Positions 12,218 through 24,589 of a stretch of 64,000 nt of DNA are shown here, in pieces. The notes below the pieces were generated by a model. That model ran no database searches and was not told the origin of the DNA. It saw only the letters and a program-made list of their open reading frames with translations. The stretch is from positions 439,001-503,000 of the forward strand of contig OX387204.1 of NCBI GenBank assembly GCA_947561715.1, given 5' to 3'. Positions within the stretch are counted from its first letter, which is position 1; the number at the start of each line of letters is the position of its first letter. Made by a program: the position numbers and the translations under genes. The stretch is from Ascidia mentula. Taxonomy: Eukaryota; Chordata; Ascidiacea; Phlebobranchia; Ascidiidae.

Positions 12218-15200
12218 ATGACAACGGTGAACTACTCTGCAGTTTCATCAGAACTTTGCAAGAATTGGGATAAACAAGGACAAAGTAAAATGTAAGCTTG
12301 TTTGAAATGCGACTTTCATCGAATTTGTAAAGTTGTGTTTACAAAATTGTATTCCTTGTATTTAGAGTTGACCTTTTCAAAAACCATGAGGGAAACAGCT
12401 TGTTTTCTGTTGACACAAAGAATGGTGAGTGAATATGGAGGTTGTAGCTTGTGTCAGAATTATTTTTTTTTACAACTTTGTGTAAATGCAGATGTGAGAA
12501 GAGCTTGGTACGAAGTTATTCATCATGTGATTGGTGGAGAATTGAAACCAGAACAATTTCAAACACTTCTAACCTCTCTAAAGGTATGAATAAAAATGTG
12601 TGTCATACATATATAAGCACTTGCAAAAATTTAGTTTGATCTACTTTCATATGATAATGAATAAAACAAATCTAATTTGAATAATTTATTTTCATCAACT
12701 TTTTAGTTGATATACATAAATTTATATCTATATGTATACTAAATTTTGTATGTTTTGTATTTTTTCATATGTAGACACAGAGGTGTTGTAACATTTATAA
12801 ACTAAAGAAACCCTACCTAAAATATTCTATCCAGGAGAAACACCCGGAAATCTGTTCAATGACTGCTGATGTTTTGTCCATGGTTGATATCGAGTTGGGA
12901 GCTTTGGACGACAAGAAGGGGAAAGAAAAGTTTGTTTCATTGATAACATCATGCAAGGTTGCACAAACTTATGTGATTATGAATGATAACTTCAATAACT
13001 GCCACTTTATTGGTGATTTTTCGAACTTTAATTATTGGTGTTCATTAGATATATATTACCAAAATAACCCCAAGGCTTTTAGTTTGATGTCCATAGTTGT
13101 AGTTAACCTTAAACAATCCATGTTTCAGAATGATATTGGAATTAGTTTGTTAAAAGAACGTCTCGATGTTGAAACTCTTGAAGTTTTGGGGCTGATTGCG
13201 AGCACTAAACAATTCCAACAGAAGTACATCAAGACCAAGACCAGGCTGTTGTGAGTTTTTTTATTTATTTGTGTAGCTGAATGCCAGTGAACCTAATGAT
13301 TGTTATACCATAGCTGAGATCGCCAAGTAAAGGCCCTCACAGTTGGCAATCATGTGTATTCATGAGATAACTTGACACACTTTCTCTTTATATGAGAGTT
13401 TATTAAAACTGTCATAATCCTCCTCACATTTGTCCACAGTTACAAACAGCAGAAGTTCAACTTGCTTCGTGAAGAAATGGAAGGATATTCGAAACTAAGT
13501 GTTGAACTTGGTGATTTACAACGGGGCAGAGTTGCTGCATCAGACTTGCTTCATAACATTAAAGGCCTTATAGGTGTGTGAAGGCATCGGAGGTGAAATA
13601 AGGAGTTTGTCACAAATTGTAAATTAGTGATACTTAACTTTTTTCCTTGTCAATCCTTTGAAACAACCAACCAGGTTCTGCCACTATCTTTTTTGTTTCC
13701 TTTTTGCCTTAGCCGTCACAGATTTAATTTACCTCGCTCCATGACTGTGTTTTAATAATGCTGACAAATTAATTCAATGTAAAACTTTGCACACCAAAGA
13801 AACTTTTGGTAGAATATGAATGCAAGGGGTTGTGAGTTCAAACCTCACCAGGTCTGTGCCTTGTTCTTGCTTGTTACTTTTTGACAGTTGTGGTTTTAAT
13901 GTTACCTTTACTTTACAGTGAGTTAACTGTGTCTGTATTTCTAACGCCATTTTTGTGAAGGTTGTTTCAACATCGACCCAAACAGAGTGTTGGATTTAAT
14001 ATTGGAATCTTTTGAATGTCACCTTGAACTTGCACAGGAGTTGTTTGTTCCTCTTGTTGATAATTATCTTATTTTGTGCGAACGTTCCACACTTTGTCAT
14101 CTTGTGGGATTCAAGTTTCAGCATTACAAGGTTGGTGACAATTACACAAGTTATTTTATGCATTTGAGTTTATAAGCTTTACCATGCTTTCAAAGCAGGC
14201 CACATATTTTTCCGTGTTATTCTGGAAAATGTAATGAATTTACTGTACTTTGTTTATGAAAATGATCTTGTTTTTATTTACAGACAAGCAAAACTCCAAC
14301 CCCAGCATCTTTGTACAATGCAGCTGCACTTCTTGTTCAACACAAACTCATCGCACTTGATGATCTCCTTCTACATGTGGGTTTTTTCACCATTTTTACA
14401 CTGTTGCGCAAAACTATCACCAACACCAATGGTAAAATGCAAAACCTTCTACATTTTAGTTGACTCCGAGTGATGATGAACTTCACACTGATTGGGAGAA
14501 ATATGTGGATGAGACGAAGGAAGAGGCAAGAAGGAGCACCGTGATGGTCCTTAATCCAACCGAGAAGAAAGAGGAAAAGACGAACAAGATGGATGTGGAT
14601 GTAAGTTGGCTGAACCAACATTTAAAATTTAAATACTATACATTGACAATAGCAAAACAAAATACATAGAAAGTGGTTTTAAAAAATGTGTAGAATAAAA
14701 TAATTCAGCATGTTTAAGGCCACTTTGTTCACTGAGCATTTATTGCTTTTATTTGATGACAAAATTTAAATTCCAGAAAGCAGGAAACCAGAAGTTTGGA
14801 TTATGTGAAGCTCTTTTCCTCATCGGAGATTGGGAAAATGCTCAAAAGTTGTTGGAGAAATTTTCCTGGAACCAAATGATTTCACACAAACCAATCGCAA
14901 CTGCGATGTGCAAGCTTGTTTCTTACCTCATAGATCCTCTATACAAAAAGTTAGTGTTTGTGTGTTAATGGTGTTCATTAAATCCAATATTGTGCAAAGT
15001 TCTCATTTAACAAAATGATTTTGTTTGATGTTTTTTTGAGGAAAACCACAATTCATGGTTAACTAGAAGTTTTCATCCCACAGTAAATTACTCGAAGATG
15101 GCCTCAAATAATATTAAGCACTTGTTGAAATCTCACAGTACTGATTAATATTTAAGTTATTTTGTTCATAAAACAGACAAAAAAACTATATAAAACATGA

Positions 15201-18200
15201 TTTTCAACAAATGCAGGAGATACAATGACTTGTGTTGTATTCTGTAGAAATGGTTGCGTACATGGGACAAAATCGACAAAAATCTCTTACCCCCGACATT
15301 GCTTGCTTCCAAGTGCTGTATCTTCCTTCTCCGATCTTCCAACCTCCGTATTCCCCATGTTGAAGATGTTGGGACCTTACACATCCCTTGATCCGATCCT
15401 ACTCATGAAGATCGTCAGGATGGGGAAAAGTTTTGTGAAGGAGGTTGGTAATTTCTTATTATTATGTCCAGCATGTTAGCTTTGTTTTTTATTCAAAGTA
15501 GCAGATTTTTTGCACCTACGTGTGTTAAAGTTTCGGTTCCTAACTGGATAATCTTTCGTGTTCAAACTGTTACTTAATACCCAGAAAAAATATTTTAAAA
15601 CTAAACTACATGAATCAGTCTGTGCTGCTCCATGGTGACTGACAGATTGTAGCAAAATATAAATTTGCATTATTCTTGTAACCCTTGTAAAAATTTGTAT
15701 CCAAATGTTGACATGATTGTTATATGTTATATCTTTCTGTAGTGATGTGTTTTTTTTAAAATTGCAACATTTCTTCACAACAACTTTATGTTGATGTATT
15801 CCAGTACCAAGCCTCCAACACACACAATCAACAAGCAATGGTAAGTTTAGTTGGAACATTTACAAATATAAAATCTTACATTATTTTTCACTTCTACAGC
15901 ATGAAGTATACGGAGGGTGGCTGAACGTTATAAGTCTCGTTTTACTCCCGTCGTTGTCATTACTTGAATGCAATGCCAACATATCGGAGGAAATATGGTC
16001 CGTTATAAAACCACTGTCATACCAAACTAGGTGGGTATAAACTACTTTCTGTAGTTCAACGTTTAGCACCTGAGAACCGGTAAAATTTAAAACAGTTAAT
16101 TTTTAAATTTGAACTAAGATGTAATAAACAGAAGATATTAATAAAATATTAAGTAAGGCAAAAATATACATTTGACAACACACAAAATTAATGCGAAAAT
16201 GTTTTGGAAGTTGGCAAAAAATTAACCACAGTGAGTTATGTGAATACTAAAAAAGTTGAAACTTTTTCCAGGTATAGACTTTATGGGGAATGGAAAAACT
16301 CAACGTATGAAAAATATCCCCAGCTTATGCTTGCGAAATGTCACACTATCGACCGCACCAAGTACATTATGAGGTATGTGGTTTGTACGCTTGCCCCAAA
16401 ACTGCTGACCTTGCATAAATGTCATATTATTTTAGACGACTCACTAAAGAAAATGTGAAACAAACTGGAAGGCAAATGGGAAAATTGAGTCACAGCAACC
16501 CAACTATTCTGTTCGATTGTGTATGAAATATAAAGTGGTGCCTGGTGTTTACAGGGTTATAATCTAGTTGTTTTTTTGCAGATATTGTCACAGATTCAAC
16601 GTTACGACAATCTGATACTGCCGGTTGTTGATGCACTGAAATATCTCACAAATCTTACTTACGATGTCCTTGCTTGTATCCTTCACCTACATTGTGATTG
16701 TTCAACTTATTTAGCAATAACTCTAACCCAGGAATAGCTTAAGTTAATTTCATAAGGAAGGCATTTTAAACATGATTCTGGTTTCCTGAATTAAATATAA
16801 AGGAAAATAATTTATGTTAGTTGATCATGTTTCACTCTTGTATGTAAATAGTTGTGTATCATGAATTTTAACAACAAAATTAATTCCTTAACTTTGTTGA
16901 TTTTTGTGTTCAGTCTGCATTATAGAAGCCCTCGCGAACCCACTCAAGGAACGAATGAAGCATGACGACACAAATATTTCAAACTGGCTTCAAAGTAACA
17001 AAAATTATTTCTGTGGTTTATTTTTGAAACTTATTGGTGTTTTTTACAACAGGTCTTGCGAGTTTTTGTGGCGCGATCTTCAAGAAATATCCTATTGAAC
17101 TATCTGGGCTGTTGCAATATGTTGCAAACCAACTTAAAGCAGGAAAAAGGTAAAAATATATTGTTTGTAACCGCTCTTCAAAATATATTATTTCTGTTTT
17201 TCTAGTCTGGATTTGCTGATAATGAAGGAAGTGGTTCAGAAAATGTCGGGAATAGAAATTTCTGAGGAAATAACGAACGAACAACTTGAAGCTTTAGCCG
17301 GGGGAGAAATTCTTAAAGCTGAGGTTTGAAATAATTCTAAACATTGGAGTGTTCAGTTGTGGGTGTTTGATGAGTTGGGTTTGGGACAAAACCTGCAAAC
17401 ACTAAAAGATTTTACTTTCTGTAAAAACCCTTGACATAGGATTGTGTTAAGGACGTCTTTAACTCCTGAATATTTGGGTTAATTCAGAAATTTCGTAATT
17501 TTCAGGGCGGTTACTTCGGTCAAATCCGGAATACGAAGAAGTCTTCGAATCGATTGAAGGAAGCGTTGACGGAAGAGAATCTCGCAATCCCTCTGTGTCT
17601 TCTGATGGCTCAACAACGACAAGGGATCGTCTTTCATGGAGATCAGGATATCCACCTTAAACTTGTAGGAAAGTTGACCGATCAGGTAAAATAAATTAGG
17701 TTCCATGGTCTTAATCCCAAGGAGGTAAAAAAGGGGCGAGATCCTCTTTAACTTGCTATTCTATATGCGAGACAAAATATCACCTGGGATTAATTGGGTC
17801 TGTGGCACAGCTCACCAAATCATAGGGTTGTGGGTTCAAACCTCACCGTCGGGGATCCTTATATTCCACCCTACTGTAAAAGTCCTTCCTGGGTGAAAGT
17901 AAAACTGTTACTTGTATCCAGGGGCGTATCCAGGAATTTTTAAAGGGGGGGGTCCAATTTTTTTTAGGGAATTCCCCGATTTTCAGGTATAAACTATTGT
18001 GGGCGAGAATCGCAAAACACGAACGCCGGTGTTCGCGCCAATCGTCACATAAACGGTGGCTTTCTGGCTTGCGCAATTGTGTAACGCTATGGAAAGTTTA
18101 ACAACTAAACTAATTGACTTTCACGCAAGTAAACCGCTTGTCATTACAACGTGGCCACTAAAAAACGACGTTTCGTCCAAGAACTGACGAAAAATGACAC

Positions 18201-21200
18201 TTGTTTCGTAACAATGCAACATGTTTGGTAACAATGCCAAGTGTTCGGTAACAACGCTCCCTGTTTGGAAACAATGGCGAATGCAACACGATGCGGTTTT
18301 TAGGTCAACGTCAAAGAAAATTTCTGGTTTTCACGCGGATTTTGACGAAAAAATACAGCGGCGTTTGTTTGGCTATCAAAAAAGACCAAAATATTTCACA
18401 AAAGGGGGGGGTCCGGACCCCTCGGACCCCCCCCCTGGATACGCCCATGCTTGTATCTCATAACTCATCATGGCCATGTTTCAAAGCTTTTGTTACTTTA
18501 TTTTGAATCTTCACCCACTCATTAACCCATTGTTATACTTCCAGTGTCATGATACGTTGGTTCAGTTTGGAAATTTCCTTGCCATCCAACTCGGAATCGA
18601 TGAATATTTAAGAAGATTTCCAGCCATAGACGTTTTAGCCGATGAATTCCACACTCCAGCTGACGTTGCATTCTTCCTGTCAAGACCTATGTTTGCACAT
18701 CAGATAAACGTAAGGAAAACTGAGGACCTTGCAGATTCGAATCAAACTGGTTTAAGTTTTTGAATTAAATTTACGTAATGGTGTTTCCGACTTTGTAAGT
18801 TGATAAAGCAGTTTTCTACAAAGTAATATTTGTGCCGCTGGTGTAGTTTCGGGTTCTCCTGTAATAGTTGCTTAATATGAAAGAGAAAATATCCATAGCA
18901 AAACTCGTAAAACTGAGTGGCCGCCAGCAAGGTAGACAATTGTGGTCGAAACATCACAGGATTCAACACTGGACATAACATTAGGACACATAAGTTACAA
19001 CTGATATACTTCTCGCAGACAAAATATGACGAACTTCGTAAACAAGATCGTTCGAAACCGAAGTCGGACCAGGACAAAACACAGAGATATATCAACGCAG
19101 CAGAATCTGTTATTTCTCCAATCTGTTCGTTGGTTAGCACCATGCATTCAAACAAGGTAAGCCATGTAATAACTATTGTAAAACCAAATGTTTGTTTGCT
19201 CAATCAAACTTTTCAAGATAAGTTAAAGCAAAACCTACTCCTGGCATAGTTTATCTTGTGTTTAAAAGTTTCCGATGGACGGATATCTTGGAACACCAAA
19301 CCTACTTATTCCACGTGTTTACCCAACCTGTTTATGTTGACAACAAATACGTTCTTCATCTTGTGTGCTTCCCGTAACTTTCTTGTGCTTACGTGTCAAG
19401 GTGTGGTTGGACATCTCACCACGTTTCTACACAACATTCTGGACCCTGACCTTGTATGACATTGACCTCCCACGCCCAGCATACAGCCGTGAAATTAGCA
19501 AACTCAAACAAACTTTACAAGGAATTGAACATGAAGGGGTGGGTGACGATTGTGTTGATCTATTGTGACGTAACAAACCGATTGTTTCGTCAGTCCCACG
19601 ACACGCGGAAGAGGAGAGAGAGAGAAAGATGCGAGAATCTCATCCAGAAGTTGAAGGAGGAGGAGAAGAAGCAGGATGAGTACAGGAGCAGAGTCCGGGC
19701 CAGATTCGAGAGCGAAAAATCCGGATGGTTTTTGGCGAGTAAGTCTTCGTTCAACGCTTACCGTCTGACTTCTCGATTCAAACAATCGTAATTTTTCTGT
19801 TTAGAATCCGAATCATTTTTTCCAGATGTAGAAACGCGTGTAACGATTTGCTGTCTGTGGAATATCAAATAAACTTGAATGTAGAAAAAATAAAAACATG
19901 GTTGCTTTCATCAGTTTGTTCGGTTATTTTTTATTGCATTTTGCCTTTTGTGCCTTGACGTTAATTCGTTCTAACGATTTTCTAATGCTGCTATATTTTA
20001 TCCCACGCACTACGATTTTCAGAGACTACAAAGAACGACACGATCACCAAGTTCCTGCAGCTCTGTGTATTCCCACGTAGTATCTTCTCTCCTCTGGATG
20101 CAGTTTATTGTGCCAAGTTCATCCACATCCTCCACCAGCTGAAGACACCAAACTTCTCAACGTTACTTTGCTTCGACAGGGTAGAATAAAAATTTGTGAT
20201 GAATATTTCCTGATGTTCAACAATATTCCATAGAAATATTATCACTTCGCGTCGCGTTTAACCTCTTGCACCGAATTATATTCTCTTGCACCGAATTATA
20301 TTCTCTTGCACCGAATTATATTCTCTTGCACCGAATTATATTCTCTTGCACCGAATTATATTCCCTTGCACCGGATTGCGTGTTCTTAGTTCAGTTTTCA
20401 AACCGTCATCAGTTAATAGTTTATAAACAGTGGAATTGTGCAACTCGACCATGTCCTATTGTTAAACTTGTTACGTTCCAGGTATTCTCTGATATTTCTT
20501 ACACTGTTGCGAGTTTCACCGAGAACGAAGCGTCCCGCTACGGGAGGTTTCTTTGTACCATGTTGGAGATAGCGGGAAGGTGGCACGCCGATAAATCTAC
20601 GTATGACAAGGTAGCACGAGCTTTCACTTGAAAGAAGTCTTAAGAAAACTTGATAAAAGATTATGTAACGAACCTTAATCATATCAACGGCGCCCGAGGT
20701 CTCTCAGCTGAACCCAAAAACTTTATTTTAATTCCGTCAACAGGAATGTGGGGACTTCCCTGGTTTCGTGACCGTGCTTCGAGCTAACAATGCTGATGGG
20801 ACGAGCAAAGCGAACCAACTTGACTACGAAAACTTCAGACATGTCTGCCATAAGTGGCAATATAAACTAACCAAAGCTATTGTGGTAAGTGTTCCTTATT
20901 AAGTTTACGTAAGATTGTTTGTTATTTAATGTGATTAATGATTAAAAAACTGGATATTTTATTTATGCTTGATATATTCGCCACTAGGTGTGTCTCGAGT
21001 CAAAGGAGTACACTCAGATCAGGAACGCCCTCATGATCCTCACAAAGGTTAGTGTCTGAACCAGATATTAAAACAATAACCTGATAAATTTAAACCCTAT
21101 ACATTGTTTACAAAGAACACCTTTTATACGCATCAATATTGTGATACAAGCTGATGAGTCGAAACATTTGCCATCTGTCTGGAGCTCACGTGATGTTTCC

Positions 21201-23993
21201 TGTGTTAATAATTACTCGATTATTTCAGATTCTTCCTCACTTTCCCGCTGTTTTGAGTCTCGCTGGAGCCCTGGAAAAACGAATCGACAAAATAAGAAAT
21301 GAAGAAAAAGACAAGAGACCCGATCTATTCGCTCTCGCCATGGGGTGAGACGTTCGATTGCCATAAAACTTAATTGTCATACATATGTTACGTCACAATT
21401 AGGTATTCTGGAATGTTGAAAGCTAGGAAACCTCACATAATTCCCGAACATGGATTCCACAACAAAGCAGCACCAAAAGACAAATCAAAATCAAGTTAGT
21501 TGCACGAAATTCTTTAATTTTGTTGGGGAAATTTTTCTGGAAAGGAGAACCTTAATAATTTTCATGTAGCTTTCTTGTAACTTTCGTTAAATCATTACAA
21601 CTATCAACCCATAGGCAGGGGTAGCAACCGGGCTCATATCAGTCTGGGGAGCACTTAAGTAGCAAATGAGGGACCACGAACACCATCTGGTTTCTTTCGT
21701 AAAGGTTTGGTGCCACCTATAATCTCTCCGAAAAGCAGGTCTTCACAATGGTCTTAGGGGGCTGTAGTTCAACAATTTCACGTCGGTTCACGATATTGAA
21801 CTATAATATCCAACGAAATCTTTAAAATATTTTTGTTCCAGGTGGGAGTGAAAAGTCGGCGCCATCAGGTAAATTTAATTTATCTAAAATCACTTTCCTG
21901 CCACTTTATGTTTGCACGTGGATATAAACATAGAAATTTTACTTCAGATAAATCCAGCAAAGACCGCGGAAAAAGCAGAGAAAAAAGTGTGAAAAGAAAA
22001 TCGGAGGATGCACACAGGTGGCGTATGGTTGTCGATAGTTCGGAATGTATTTTACGGTAATTTTTTTAGCAAAGAGAAAAAAGACCGAAGTTCCGGGAAA
22101 CCTTCAGGCGATCGGGCGACCAGCAAGGAGAAGTCACTTGCTTTGGGTAAATTTCAACGATTTTCTTGAGATTTTGTTGCGAGGTTTCTGGTAGAACGAC
22201 TATCGTCAAATCCTTAATTACAAAATACTGTACAAAGTACATCTTGGCTACAATGCGGGCCTGGATTCCCAGGGTCGTGAGTTCAAACCTCACCGCGAGC
22301 TTGGTTTTTCATATCGTACCCATTTTCGTAAAAAGGGGCTGATCCAGCATGGCTGCGTTTTAATTTTTATTTCCCACAGATTTTACATTTTTGATCGAAG
22401 ATTATTAACACTTTTCTCATGTTTTTGTCCAAACTGTCTGTCTCTTTATAGGGGATGCCCCTCGATCGAAATCTCACAAAGAGGATTCAAGCAGGAAATC
22501 GATTGAGAAGAAGACGACATCCCACAAACCTACTGAGCAACAAGATGGAGCAGCAGCGTCATCTGAGAGAGGTATTCATTAAAGCCGAGGGTCGTGGGTT
22601 CGAACCCCACTTCGAACAAGAATGTTTTTCAGGCGTTTTGTGTTTATGTAGATCACAAACGCCGTAAAGTGGATTCTTCTGCTGCAACATCGGGAAAGGT
22701 TAGTTTAAACATGACGCGTCTTACAACAGCTGCTAGATCGTGAAGTCCAACTTCAAACCATCTCAATCCGACGCCCGAAAACAGTGTTTACCCGGTTCTT
22801 TTTGACATCACTCGTATCCAGTGTTTCCAACAAAAATTAGCTTCTTCGTGGGATGAATCTTAACTTCAGATGTTCCAAACTGCCGACTTCATTTTTTATG
22901 TGACACTGTTATGACGTGACTTTGACGTCATCTTGCTTTTTTTACTGTTAATTCCTAGCCAGCCATGCGTAGCGGAATGTGGTGTGCAATCATAAGTAGA
23001 GTTGGTTTGGTGTTTTCAACTTTAGATTTGTGTTTATGTATTTTGCTTTACCTCGTGTTACTTTTTGCCCACGCTCGTTCGAAAACCGTTTCGACCATGT
23101 CCTACCGAACGTGACGTCAGACCCAGTGTGACGTCATTGTTACGTCAAGCGTTTTACCACTATCCACATGTGTACGTAGGACTCCCGGGTCGAGAAGAGG
23201 GACAAAGAAAGCAAGGTGGGGAAAAACCCCTTCACATTATTGTTGTTCCAAAAAACTGTCGGGAGGTTTTCATAGAAATAACAAGTTAAGTTTTTTTTTT
23301 CAGAAGAAGACGGCGGAAAAGGAGGTTGCTGAGAACGGAACTGCGGGTGATGCGGAAATGAGGAAATCAAGGAAGAGTAAAGAGAGGAAGCGGGAGATGA
23401 CGAGTCCTAGGGAAGGGGAAACCGCGAAAAGGATGAAGGCGGAAAATGGTGAGAGGAACGATGTTGTCATCACTTATCCAGTTGGGTGATCTCCCGAAAT
23501 TGGGGAGTTTCCCTCAACTGTTGGTCATGCTGTTAATCCCAACTTGATTCGTAATTTTATCAAATGATTGTTACACGTTCTGAAATTATTGTTTACGTTG
23601 TTTTAGGCGATCGTCGCAGCAAGGAGAAGGAAAAACCAAGAAAGGAGTCGAGGACCAAAAAGGTGTGAGAATATAATTGTCCTTAATTATTTACCCAACT
23701 TTTTCCTCCATCCCAGGATGTTGAGAACGATTCGAAACGAGATCGGATGAGCAAAGAGCGAAACACGAAAACCGAAAGAGAATATCCTTTCTATGTTAAA
23801 CTTAATTCTTTGTTGAACTCTCCCTGTATTGCAACAATCCAAGGAGTTGCGCACTAGTTAGTGGGTCGTTAAGTGAGCGTACCATGGATAAAGTTGCGAT
23901 TAAATTCTTGCTTGATTGTTAACTTATTATCACCTTGCCACAACTGAAAGTTTACCAGCTTTCCTTAACATTTTCCTCACATCCCGCAGATGA
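12218..23993 (+). CDS. thoc2: THO complex subunit 2
   Basis: THOC2 is the large scaffold of the nuclear THO/TREX complex, which couples transcription to mRNA export. I place 39 exons, 1,400 codons plus stop (human protein about 1,590). Exons: 12218-12291, 12366-12424, 12492-12583, 12835-12957, 13129-13250, 13440-13573, 13961-14130, 14284-14376, 14460-14600, 14777-14949, 15248-15443, 15805-15840, 15900-16030, 16272-16373, 16436-16520, 16582-16675, 16914-16994, 17053-17149, 17206-17323, 17506-17685, 18545-18709, 19019-19156, 19401-19538, 19594-19738, 20023-20180, 20482-20610, 20744-20884, 20988-21047, 21229-21344, 21403-21494, 21842-21868, 21948-22017, 22070-22146, 22452-22571, 22652-22698, 23304-23448, 23607-23662, 23717-23781, 23981-23993. 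Conserved blocks include [77 protein letters not shown] and [14 protein letters not shown]. From about residue 1165 the protein is a Lys/Arg/Ser/Glu-rich tail split over small exons. Introns 16 and 38 look U12-type. Exon 11 and the last exon are the least certain. Confidence 0.93.
13284..13375. repeat. Dispersed SINE-like repeat, copy 1
   Basis: Lies in THOC2 intron 5. The words gaacctaatgat, ataccat and ccaagtaa, ending in a catgtgtattcatgaga-like tail, recur in the same order at 38525-38625 and partly near 44990-45025. I take these as copies of one short interspersed repeat. Ends are not resolved. Confidence 0.45.
13818..13880 (+). repeat. tRNA-derived SINE fragment
   Basis: Contains gttgtgagttcaaacctcac, a good match to a polymerase III B box with its flanks, in THOC2 intron 6. 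A similar segment occurs at 17830 and 22270. No complete tRNA cloverleaf can be drawn. Confidence 0.4.
16676..16913 (+). other. U12-type GT-AG intron in THOC2
   Basis: The donor reads GTATCCTT, the full minor-spliceosome consensus. TTCCTTAAC, the U12 branch-site consensus, ends about 21 nt before the AG at 16913. The intron splits the codon between DVLA and CIIEALANP of the protein. Confidence 0.8.
17795..17918 (+). repeat. tRNA-derived SINE, interrupted by a MITE
   Basis: An A-box-like tggcacagctc (about 17802) and a B-box ggttcaaacctcac (about 17833) are spaced as in tRNA-derived SINEs. The body appears to continue after the MITE at 18450, as the text cttgtatc resumes there. Lies in THOC2 intron 20. 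Confidence 0.5.
17919..18449. mobile_element. hAT-type MITE
   Basis: The 531-bp element has terminal inverted repeats CAGGGGCGTATCCAGG and, read from the other end, CATGGGCGTATCCAGG. The 8-bp target duplication CTTGTATC lies at 17911-17918 and 18450-18457. An 8-bp duplication and CAGGGG-type ends fit the hAT superfamily. No transposase frame is present, so it is non-autonomous. Runs of G just inside the left end and of C just inside the right end extend the inverted repeat. It sits inside THOC2 intron 20 and appears to have landed in a SINE. Confidence 0.85.
20262..20381. repeat. 20-bp minisatellite, six units
   Basis: Unit ctcttgcaccgaattatatt repeated six times. The first five are nearly identical and the last has diverged. 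Lies in THOC2 intron 25. Confidence 0.93.
22241..22305 (+). repeat. tRNA-like SINE fragment
   Basis: gtcgtgagttcaaacctcac matches the B-box region of the fragments near 13840 and 17840. Lies in THOC2 intron 33. A second such piece, gtgggttcgaaccccact, is at about 22593-22612 in intron 34. Confidence 0.4.
23782..23980 (+). other. Probable U12-type AT-AC intron in THOC2
   Basis: The donor ATATCCTTT matches the AT-AC minor-intron consensus, and the branch site TTCCTTAAC (23961-23969) ends 11 nt before a terminal AC (23979-23980). Splicing here joins ...ERNTKTERE to SRR and a TGA at 23991, giving a charged tail like other THOC2 C-termini. AATAAA follows 65 nt later. Without splicing the frame would add an atypical hydrophobic stretch. 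Confidence 0.72.
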
Positions 23994-24057
23994 AACGGCG
24001 ACACCCAACGGCAATTTATATGGAGATGATTTTTCCATGCGTGACAGAACTTATGTC

Positions 24058-24063
24058 AATAAA
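24058..24063 (+). terminator. Poly(A) signal of THOC2
   Basis: AATAAA 65 nt after the proposed stop at 23993. Confidence 0.7.
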
Positions 24064-24589
24064 TGCCATTTTTTGTAACTACGTCTGTGGTGAAATAGAC
24101 AGGATTTTGTGCTTGAAGCAAAATGTCTTTATTGCAAAGGCGTTCTTAGTGTATGATGAATTATTCAAAACAGCAGATCATAAAGTATTCTCTAATTAAA
24201 ACCCTGGCTACCGAAAAACTCCCAATTATGGCATTAATAATGGAGCTCTACCATAAACGTACTGCAGCTTGGAAAGCAATTAAGATGGAGACAAATACGA
24301 CAATTCTGGACTTTGTTGAGAAATTTTAGAACAAACTCTGTTTGTTAAAATTAATGGTAGGAGGCGGACTTTGAAATTTATTTACTAAAAGAGAAAAAAA
24401 ATTAACCACGTGACCGTAACGCCTCCTGTAGCTAGGGGAAGTCCCTTTCCGCGGGCATGAAATATTGAAGAGAAAATATCTCATCAATAATTCTCGTCAC
24501 TCTGCTCGTATCTTTGGCCTGGAATGAGATTGTTCTTGCGGAAAAGTCTCAAGGTAACTTTTGGAACGAAGACATTTGGAGGAAAGATG

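Noticed and set aside
18742-19203. 153-residue minus-strand frame
   Set aside because: It is antisense to THOC2 exon 22 and intron sequence and shows no own features.
23782-23857. Read-through end of THOC2 to a stop at 23857
   Set aside because: Adds a hydrophobic stretch unlike THOC2 tails and ignores a full U12 donor and branch site; kept only as the alternative.
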